Assembly (NCBI GenBank): GCA_021775835.1
Contig: JAJFHC010000059.1
Location: 1 to 27,833 of the forward strand
Reading direction: 5' to 3'
Length of the DNA: 27,833 bases
Source: Hyphomicrobiales bacterium
GTDB lineage: Bacteria > Pseudomonadota > Alphaproteobacteria > Rhizobiales > JAJFHC01
Made by a program: the position numbers and the translations under genes. Every line of letters begins with the position of its first letter. Within the stretch, counting starts at the first letter, position 1. The notes beneath the pieces are model-generated. The model had not been told where the DNA came from and searched no databases. It worked only from the letters and a program-made list of their open reading frames with translations. This document shows, piece after piece, positions 22,363-27,833 of the stretch.

Positions 22363-22761
22363 ATGTTCGGCGGGTTTCTCATAAACCTTGTGACAGGCGG
22401 TGCACTCAAGACGGTTCTCTCGGGAATTGGCGATTGGCAGCAACGGAAGCTGGCGGCTCAGAACAACAGCGAGCGCATCGCGGCTGACAAGGAAATTGCT
22501 TCCCTTGAGGTCAAAGCATCGGTGCTGAGAGCTGAGGCAAAGGATACTATTAATCGATGGTTCCGGGGCTTCATAGCCATTGGGCCGGCCACCTACATAT
22601 TCTCGTACTTCTTCATTGACAAAGTGCTGTGCGTGAAGCTTGGGCTTACCGGTGCGGTCTGTCGCGTGGACAGCATTTCAGATGACACAATGAAGTGGGT
22701 ATTGATTTCTGTTGTTGGCTTCTATTTTGTAACCGAAACATTCGGTAGGCGGCGGTCTTGA
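22363..22761 (+). CDS. Membrane protein, holin-like, last gene of the cluster
   Basis: A 132-residue protein starting 1 nt after the previous stop. A helical charged N-terminal half (ERIADKEIASLEVKASVLRA-like region, residues 35-60) is followed by two membrane segments (FRGFIAIGPATYIFSYFF and WVLISVVGFYFVTETFG). The layout resembles the 3TM holin family found with phages and gene transfer agents, where a charged helix precedes 'W.RP..' and membrane helices. That match is tentative. Two adjacent holin-like genes suggest a holin/antiholin pair. Confidence 0.5.
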   Translation: MFGGFLINLVTGGALKTVLSGIGDWQQRKLAAQNNSERIAADKEIASLEVKASVLRAEAKDTINRWFRGFIAIGPATYIFSYFFIDKVLCVKLGLTGAVCRVDSISDDTMKWVLISVVGFYFVTETFGRRRS

Positions 22762-22827
22762 TACGTCTTGGTGAATTCGTCACGTGGTAGACTACAAACA
22801 ACGCCATGCAATGCCACTTCTACATCT

Positions 22828-22891
22828 CAGTGTCCCCGCCGATCAGTGTCCCTGCCGATCAGTGTCCCTGCCGTTTAGTGTCTCCGCCGTT
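22828..22891. repeat. Four tandem imperfect 16-bp repeats at the right edge
   Basis: Units at 22828-22843, 22844-22859, 22860-22875 and 22876-22891 share the pattern YAGTGTCYCYGCCGWT with few changes (for example CAGTGTCCCTGCCGAT). They lie between the last phage gene and the convergent host gene at 22934. There is no spacer between units, so this is not a CRISPR array. It could be a slipped-strand repeat or a protein-binding array at the element boundary. Confidence 0.75.
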
Positions 22892-22933
22892 CAGAATGCT
22901 ATTGACGCGGAGTGACCATTAGTTCCGGTTCTT

Positions 22934-23770
22934 TCAACCATCCATGTTGGTTCTGAAATCCAAGATTGATTGGTTCAGTTGAGCACCAAACAGCGTGGCG
23001 GCTGCAAATAGATAGAAGAACATCAAGGCCAGCATTATGCCGGCGAGGCCCGCATAAGTGCTGGTGTATGTATCAAAGATCGCAACGTATTGTGCAAATC
23101 CGACTGTTATCGAAATCCACAGCAACAAGGTGAAAAGTATGCCCGGAAGAACATCATATAGGCTCTTTCTGACCGGGGGCAGAAACCAGTGAGCGGCAAT
23201 TAGACCAGACACCATGAAAAACAGGGCAATGGGATATCTCATTAGGAAAAACAGAGCCGTAAAGGGTTCAAGAATCGGAATCCACAACGTCAATTGGGTC
23301 CAAAGAATTGATCCTGCAATGACGAATACCGAAAGCGTCAGCATCGTCAGGGCACCGACGATGACGAATGCGACATCCCAGAGTGCAAGAGTCCAGAAGG
23401 GCCGGCTGTCGTTGCAGTCATAGGCCCGGTTCATGCCGACGCGTACACTTCGCACTCCGCTCGATGCTGTCCAGATTGTTCCAAGAATCGAGATTGTAAG
23501 AAGGCCATCCCGTTTGGCCAGCAGGAGTGTCTTGATTTCCTTGGCGAGTGGCTCGGCGATGTTGGGGGGCATAGTTTGGAGGAGATAACTGACTGCGTCT
23601 GCAGCCAGTCGCTCATTACCCAAAAATCCGGCAGTCGCGATGACGAACATCAGGAACGGAAAAAACGACAATATTGTTGAAAATGCGATGTTTCCAGCCA
23701 GGGGAAATCCGTCGTCTTCGCCGAATTTCTTCAACGCAAGTTGGACAACCTTCCAGTAGGGCAGTTTCAT
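22934..23770 (-). CDS. YihY/BrkB-family inner membrane protein
   Basis: A 278-residue protein with six predicted membrane segments. The conserved start (FGEDDGFPLAGNIAFSTILS followed by FFPFLMFVIATAGFLG) and ILGTIWTASSGVRSVRVGMN with AYDCNDSRPFW identify the YihY family, once misnamed ribonuclease BN. The function is unknown; some members affect envelope or export. The length is near E. coli YihY (290). The only usable start is ATG 23770, because an ATG 5 nt upstream is followed directly by a stop. It is the first host gene to the right of the cluster and is convergent with it. Confidence 0.9.
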   Translation of the reverse strand: MKLPYWKVVQLALKKFGEDDGFPLAGNIAFSTILSFFPFLMFVIATAGFLGNERLAADAVSYLLQTMPPNIAEPLAKEIKTLLLAKRDGLLTISILGTIWTASSGVRSVRVGMNRAYDCNDSRPFWTLALWDVAFVIVGALTMLTLSVFVIAGSILWTQLTLWIPILEPFTALFFLMRYPIALFFMVSGLIAAHWFLPPVRKSLYDVLPGILFTLLLWISITVGFAQYVAIFDTYTSTYAGLAGIMLALMFFYLFAAATLFGAQLNQSILDFRTNMDG

Positions 23771-23851
23771 GTCATGGAGTCCGCGTAAGAACTATACAAT
23801 TCAGCGGGAAATTTCATTTTGAATCAAGGTTGTGCTTTGCATTAGCCGTAA

Positions 23852-23878
23852 ATTGATTGCATAATCGACACAATCAAT
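23852..23878. promoter_or_regulatory. Spaced inverted repeat between divergent genes
   Basis: ATTGATTG (23852-23859) and CAATCAAT (23871-23878) are perfect 8-bp arms separated by 11 bp, so their centres are 19 bp apart, about two helical turns. The site lies in the 200-bp gap between the YihY-like gene (minus) and the acetyltransferase-like gene (plus), as expected for an operator controlling one or both. The arms contain TTGATT, which may double as a -35 element in either direction. Confidence 0.45.
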
Positions 23879-23970
23879 AACTTCGCGCCAGCGGAAAAAT
23901 TCTGCAGGGCAAGGCATCAACGGGTTGCGTAGGTAAGAGTATTCCGTTCACCTACGATCGGAAAGTAAGT

Positions 23971-25242
23971 ATGACTGACGAGCGTGCTATTTCGTATAGC
24001 CAAAACTATCGGCAAAATCTCCGTACCGACATCGGAACAGGGCGGCCCGATATTCCGATGGCGTCAGGGATCTTACCTGTTCCCAACGCTGAATATCGTA
24101 CACGTGAGACTCCTGAACTGCGGCTCGAGTTATTGGACTCGCTTGAAAAGGGCAGGGCGATCTGGCGGTCATTTGAAAGACGTGCGTCCCCTTCGCCATT
24201 TCAGACCTATTCGTGGATCAACAACTGGTTTCAACATGTCGGCGCCCGGTCGAATGTGAAACCCGTCATTGTTTTTGGTTACGACGAAGATGACAAACTG
24301 CGGCTCGTCATGCCGTTGGGAGTTCGACATTCGACCGCCGGCAAGCGGCTCATTTGGCTGGGCGATGAGTTTTCGGGGTACAATTGTCCATTGATTGATC
24401 CGGTCCTACTTCGGATGTTGGATAACAAAGATGTCTCAAAAATCTGGCAGAATGTCATTAACGCGATCGACGATCTGGATTTGGTTCATTTGATAAGGCA
24501 ACCAAAACGCTGTGGCACCCACAACAACCCATTTCTGCTGAATGCGTCGGTCTCCAAGAAGACAAATGATCGAACGATTTCGCTGACCGATTCTTGGGAT
24601 GAGTTCGTAGAGACACACAATCCAGAAAAGATGGCTCACCGGAATCTGGAAGCCACACGGTTGTTAAAGAATCGGGGCAGTCTAAACGTCTCTCTGAATG
24701 TTGCACCTCAAGATCGTTCAGAAGTTATCGACCACATATTTGGTATGTCGCCTGTAGATAGCAAAAAGGGCCTTTTGTCCTCCAGTGATGCAAAACAGGA
24801 ACTCAGATCCTTTTATGAATCCCTCGCCGACATGGAAACCGGAAGCCCATTGAATGTAACGTCAATCGATGTCGATGGATCCCTCGTGGCCGGTGCAATT
24901 GGTTACTTGCATGGCGATCAGTATTTTGTGGCAATGACAGCTGTTGAGAACAGTACAGAAGGGCGGGCTGCTGAGTATGTTCTTGGTGTTGAACTCATTC
25001 GCTCTTGTATCGTCAAAGGGCTGAAGCGAATTGAATTTCTGGGTGACACAGTACTCGTACCGGAATGGTCATCGAGTTCCAACCAGTTGTTCGACACGAT
25101 GATTGGCCTGTCCGCACGTGGCGTCGCGGCGTCTGCCATTATCCGGACATCATCTGAAATCTTTCGTCCATTTGGGCGGTCACGAATCATGGCCGGAGGA
25201 ACCAGAAAGATTTTTGATCGACACGAAGAACTTCGCCAATAA
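23971..25242 (+). CDS. FemAB/CelD-like GNAT-fold acyltransferase
   Basis: A 423-residue protein from ATG 23971 with GGAAAG 5 nt upstream. It resembles the alphaproteobacterial CelD/BioF2-like proteins of the FemAB-related GNAT superfamily: WRSFERRASPSPFQTYSWIN, then NWFQHVG and VMPLGVRHSTAGKRLIWLGD, with GYNCPLIDP, form the first GNAT-like domain. LVAGAIGYLHGDQYFVAMTA with a C-terminal AAEYVLGVELIRSCIVKGLK and RIEFLGDT form the second. Members are linked with exopolysaccharide or cellulose modification; the substrate cannot be told. No signal peptide, so it is cytoplasmic. It converges with the gene at 25294. Confidence 0.8.
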   Translation: MTDERAISYSQNYRQNLRTDIGTGRPDIPMASGILPVPNAEYRTRETPELRLELLDSLEKGRAIWRSFERRASPSPFQTYSWINNWFQHVGARSNVKPVIVFGYDEDDKLRLVMPLGVRHSTAGKRLIWLGDEFSGYNCPLIDPVLLRMLDNKDVSKIWQNVINAIDDLDLVHLIRQPKRCGTHNNPFLLNASVSKKTNDRTISLTDSWDEFVETHNPEKMAHRNLEATRLLKNRGSLNVSLNVAPQDRSEVIDHIFGMSPVDSKKGLLSSSDAKQELRSFYESLADMETGSPLNVTSIDVDGSLVAGAIGYLHGDQYFVAMTAVENSTEGRAAEYVLGVELIRSCIVKGLKRIEFLGDTVLVPEWSSSSNQLFDTMIGLSARGVAASAIIRTSSEIFRPFGRSRIMAGGTRKIFDRHEELRQ

Positions 25243-25293
25243 CGATCGTTTATGGCCTGCAATTATTGTCCTCAACTGGCTTCATCTCAGGAC

Positions 25294-26115
25294 TCATTTG
25301 ATTGATTTGAGATAGGACTGCCATTTTGCGGCGACCCGATACAGTTTCATGACCTTGGTGTGCAGCCTACGGGCAGCTTTTGGGTTCTTTCTGGCAAGCC
25401 GAATGTATTGACTTCGCAGTGCGCTGTATCTGTTGGCGTAATCGGAGGAGATCTGCCGCGCGCGCATCAGTGAAATCTTCCCGTGCGTTTTCCTTGAATT
25501 CTTCGAGGTCGTAGACCGAGTATTCTTGTGGAGACTACCGACCGCATATGCGGCATTCCTTGCTGCGGAAGGGTAATGGAAATTATCCATTTTGGCCGGT
25601 TTACGAAGTTCCAGAGCAGCCTTGCGATAAAGCGGTTTTGCAACACTGGAATCCACGTTGTTTGAAAAGGCCTTGAATCTGGGCCGTGATTTTTTAGGCT
25701 GTCCATTCTTGAATCTTTTTACAAATTTTAATTCAGCAAACCGGACACGCATGAACCGGCCATGAAGGGGGGTTTCAACGGAAACCATTCGTTGTCGGTT
25801 TTGGAGCGCATAGAAGTGAATTTCAGTGTTGCTTTTCACGGGTTTGAAGTTGTTCAGCGGAATCTTAACAGTTACGCCAGCACCATCTGGTGTGACCAGC
25901 GATAAATTCATCGCGTTGGCTTTTTCCAGATCAAACAACCAGACGGCGCAGAGGATGCCGAGAAACACAGCCACAACATGTGCCAGATTGGGACGATTTG
26001 TTCTCTTGCGGGACCAACGGCGGTTCACAGCACTGGCATTCAATTCATCTAATCCTTGAAAAGTCATGGTCATGGCTCTTTCGCTGGAGTGTTTTGCTGA
26101 TTTTGCTTGACGCAT
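25294..26115 (-). CDS. Basic membrane-anchored hypothetical protein
   Basis: A 273-residue protein from ATG 26115; ATG 26073 or 26067 are equally possible starts and would shorten it by 14-16 residues. A single hydrophobic segment near residue 44-62 (LAHVVAVFLGILCAVWLFDL) follows a basic N-terminus, so the bulk is probably periplasmic. The region after it (SLVTPDGAGVTVKIPLNNFK, MVSVETPLHGRFMRVRFAEL) is beta-like. The C-terminal half is very Lys/Arg/Ser-rich and helical (YANRYSALRSQYIRLARKNP). I recognise no family. A nucleic-acid or cell-wall binding role would fit the charge but is speculation. Confidence 0.6.
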   Translation of the reverse strand: MRQAKSAKHSSERAMTMTFQGLDELNASAVNRRWSRKRTNRPNLAHVVAVFLGILCAVWLFDLEKANAMNLSLVTPDGAGVTVKIPLNNFKPVKSNTEIHFYALQNRQRMVSVETPLHGRFMRVRFAELKFVKRFKNGQPKKSRPRFKAFSNNVDSSVAKPLYRKAALELRKPAKMDNFHYPSAARNAAYAVGSLHKNTRSTTSKNSRKTHGKISLMRARQISSDYANRYSALRSQYIRLARKNPKAARRLHTKVMKLYRVAAKWQSYLKSIK

Positions 26116-26201
26116 GCCTGGATGTTTGCAATCGGCGTGCCGAGCGAGGGGCCACTGGAAAATTCATGAATTGGATACGGTGATGGCGATGGAAGGACAT
26201 C

Positions 26202-26229
26202 TTTACGACACACCGCAAACTGCTACACT
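26202..26229 (+). promoter_or_regulatory. Candidate promoter for the Ppx/GppA gene
   Basis: TTTACG (26202-26207), a 16-bp spacer and TACACT (26224-26229) give a moderate -35/-10 pair (4 of 6 matches each) 45 bp before the GTG at 26274. No better pair was seen in the 158-bp gap. Confidence 0.4.
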
Positions 26230-26273
26230 GGCAGCGACTATTCAGGCCTGACGCAGAAACCCATCAGCAGTTT

Positions 26274-27458
26274 GTGTCAGGTGACCCTGAACGGTGGGTG
26301 AGAGAGCAAAGACAGAACGTGACAGGCAATTTCCCACGCAAACGGTCCCGACGGCGTAATGCAATCCGTGAGAGTGGACCACCGGAGCAAACCCGGCGGC
26401 GTGATAGTTCAAAAAAGAGCCATCGTGGTGATCGTGCGACACCGGTCGTTTATGGTGCGCTCGACCTGGGAACCAACAACTGCAGACTGTTGGTGGCCAA
26501 ACCCGCACCGTGGGGTTTTCGCGTCATTGATGCATTCTCACGAATTGTCAGATTAGGAGAAGGGCTTCATCACACAGGAGAACTCAGTGCAGCAGCAATG
26601 GGGCGTTCAATAGAGGCGCTCAAGATCTGCACCGACAAAATGATCAGAAGGAATGTCGGCCGTTCCAGACTTATTGCAACCGAAGCCTGCCGGCAGGCGG
26701 TCAACGGACCTGAGTTCATCAGCAGAGTCAGGGACGAGACAGGATTGAAACTAGAGATCATCGATAGGGAAACGGAAGCCCGGCTTGCGGTTGCAGGGTC
26801 TGCGGCCTTGCTTGACCTTGAATGTGAAACAGCATTGGTGTTCGACATCGGAGGCGGATCTTCCGAACTCATGTGGTTGTCGGTGGGCGCGACCGGTCAT
26901 CAAATCGAGGCATGGATATCGCTTCCAATCGGCGTGGTAACCTTGGCCGACAAGTTTGGCGGCGTGGATGTCAATGGAGAAATATTTGAAACGATGGTGG
27001 CAGACGTGTTGCCCTACCTGGAAGAGTTTGAGAAGAGGCATCAAATCTGCAATGAGTTCAAATCGAAAAACTCACACATGTTGGGTACGTCCGGTACCGT
27101 AACAACAATTGCCGGGGTCTACCTCGGGTTGAAACGCTATGACCGCGCCAAAGTGGATGGATGCTGGTTAAATTCGGAAGCAATATCTTCGGTTACCGGC
27201 GACTTGATTGCCATGAGTTACGATGAGCGCGCATCCTCGCCGTGCATCGGCAAAGAAAGAGCCGATCTTGTACTCGCAGGTTGCGCGATTCTTGAGGCGA
27301 TCAAGCGCATGTGGCCATGCACGAGGGTACGGGTTGCGGACAGAGGATTGCGCGAAGGCATATTGACCACATTGATGAGTGAAGACGGCAACCTCCAAAC
27401 TGCGGAACCATGTGGAACCGGTCGATGCAATCAGGACATCAAGAACGTCCACAAGTAG
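26274..27458 (+). CDS. Ppx/GppA-family phosphatase
   Basis: A 394-residue enzyme of the actin-like ASKHA fold acting on polyphosphate and/or pppGpp. After a disordered basic N-terminus of about 55 residues, common in alphaproteobacterial members, YGALDLGTNNCRLLVA (about 60-75) is the first phosphate loop, then ATEACRQAVNG, then VFDIGGGSSELMWL (about 188-201) with the second loop, and LGTSGTVTTIAGVYLGLKRY (about 269-288). The end VRVADRGLREGILTTLM is also typical. It is shorter than E. coli Ppx (513), lacking the C-terminal HD domain, as in the short GppA-like type. GTG 26274 is uncertain; GTG 26298 or 26319 are alternatives. It lies directly before rlmE, an order known from Hyphomicrobiales. 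Confidence 0.9.
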   Translation: MSGDPERWVREQRQNVTGNFPRKRSRRRNAIRESGPPEQTRRRDSSKKSHRGDRATPVVYGALDLGTNNCRLLVAKPAPWGFRVIDAFSRIVRLGEGLHHTGELSAAAMGRSIEALKICTDKMIRRNVGRSRLIATEACRQAVNGPEFISRVRDETGLKLEIIDRETEARLAVAGSAALLDLECETALVFDIGGGSSELMWLSVGATGHQIEAWISLPIGVVTLADKFGGVDVNGEIFETMVADVLPYLEEFEKRHQICNEFKSKNSHMLGTSGTVTTIAGVYLGLKRYDRAKVDGCWLNSEAISSVTGDLIAMSYDERASSPCIGKERADLVLAGCAILEAIKRMWPCTRVRVADRGLREGILTTLMSEDGNLQTAEPCGTGRCNQDIKNVHK

Positions 27459-27506
27459 ATCAAGAACATTTCAAACAATTTGCAACCAAAAGTGGATTAA
27501 AAATAA

Positions 27507-27833
<327 letters not shown>

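Larger units (their letters stand above)
1267..22900 (+). mobile_element. T7-like podovirus late-gene cluster (defective or domesticated prophage)
   Basis: All genes from 1467 to 22761 are on the plus strand and encode T7-type morphogenesis proteins (gp13-like, portal, tail tubular A and B, gp14-like, scaffold, capsid, T7-type fibre) plus accessory genes and a lysis cassette. Host genes flank both sides. I find no integrase, terminase small or large subunit, phage RNA polymerase, DNA polymerase, helicase or repressor. No direct repeat long enough to be a convincing attachment site was seen between the two edges, so the outer limits are approximate. The element is either a remnant that lost its early and packaging genes or a maintained particle-making unit. 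Confidence 0.8.

Noticed and set aside
1467..22761. Phage-polymerase-type late promoters as in T7
   Set aside because: No repeated roughly 20-bp conserved promoter-like motif was seen upstream of the late genes other than the hairpin tails, and no phage RNA polymerase gene is present.
22828..22891. CRISPR array
   Set aside because: The 16-bp units are contiguous with no spacers and no cas genes are nearby.
919..22933. Attachment-site direct repeats or a tRNA target at the two edges
   Set aside because: Only an 8-bp match (GTGAATTC, near 1265 and 22770) was found, which is expected by chance. No tRNA structure was recognised at either edge.

Overview
The window is alphaproteobacterial chromosome, most likely Hyphomicrobiales (Rhizobiales), carrying a T7-like (podovirus-type) late-gene cluster. 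The host assignment is an inference. It rests on the start of a class III adenylate cyclase-like gene at the left edge and, on the right, a Ppx/GppA phosphatase gene immediately upstream of rlmE, next to a YihY-family membrane protein and a FemAB/CelD-like acetyltransferase.

Layout. Positions 1-1266 are host DNA: a partial cyclase-like gene and a small exported PepSY-like protein, both on the minus strand. Positions 1267-1466 hold a compact control region: a tandem 11-bp repeat, an inverted repeat, a good -35/-10 promoter and leader hairpins. Positions 1467-22761, all on the plus strand, form the phage cluster. Its order is: gp13/GNAT-like protein with a Pro-rich tail; portal; Bbp19-like protein; a 1002-residue protein ending in an AHH-type nuclease domain; a translationally coupled putative immunity protein; an accessory stretch of about 3.4 kb; tail tubular proteins A and B; a gp14-like protein; scaffold; major capsid; two tiny proteins; T7-type tail fibre; a LamG-like receptor-binding protein; a DUF4376 protein; and a lysis cassette with a GH24 endolysin and small membrane proteins. 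The accessory stretch holds a truncated second copy of the 5' end of the nuclease-bearing gene, a single-TM protein, a frameshifted RNA 2'-phosphotransferase (KptA/Tpt1) and an exported ClpP-fold-like protein. A tandem 16-bp repeat (22828-22891) marks the right edge, and host genes resume at 22934.

How the genes could work together. Portal, scaffold, capsid, tail tube, fibre and lysis genes could in principle build and release a short-tailed particle. I find no terminase, integrase, phage RNA polymerase or replication gene between the two host flanks, so this is either a decayed prophage or a domesticated particle that depends on functions elsewhere. The most interesting unit is 4418-8091. 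A large virion-type protein in the place where ejection proteins are expected has a nuclease toxin domain at its C-terminus, followed through a GTGA overlap by a small acidic protein arranged exactly like an immunity gene. I propose a particle-delivered polymorphic toxin with its antidote.

Limits: all family assignments come from reading the translated sequences by eye; no database search was run.
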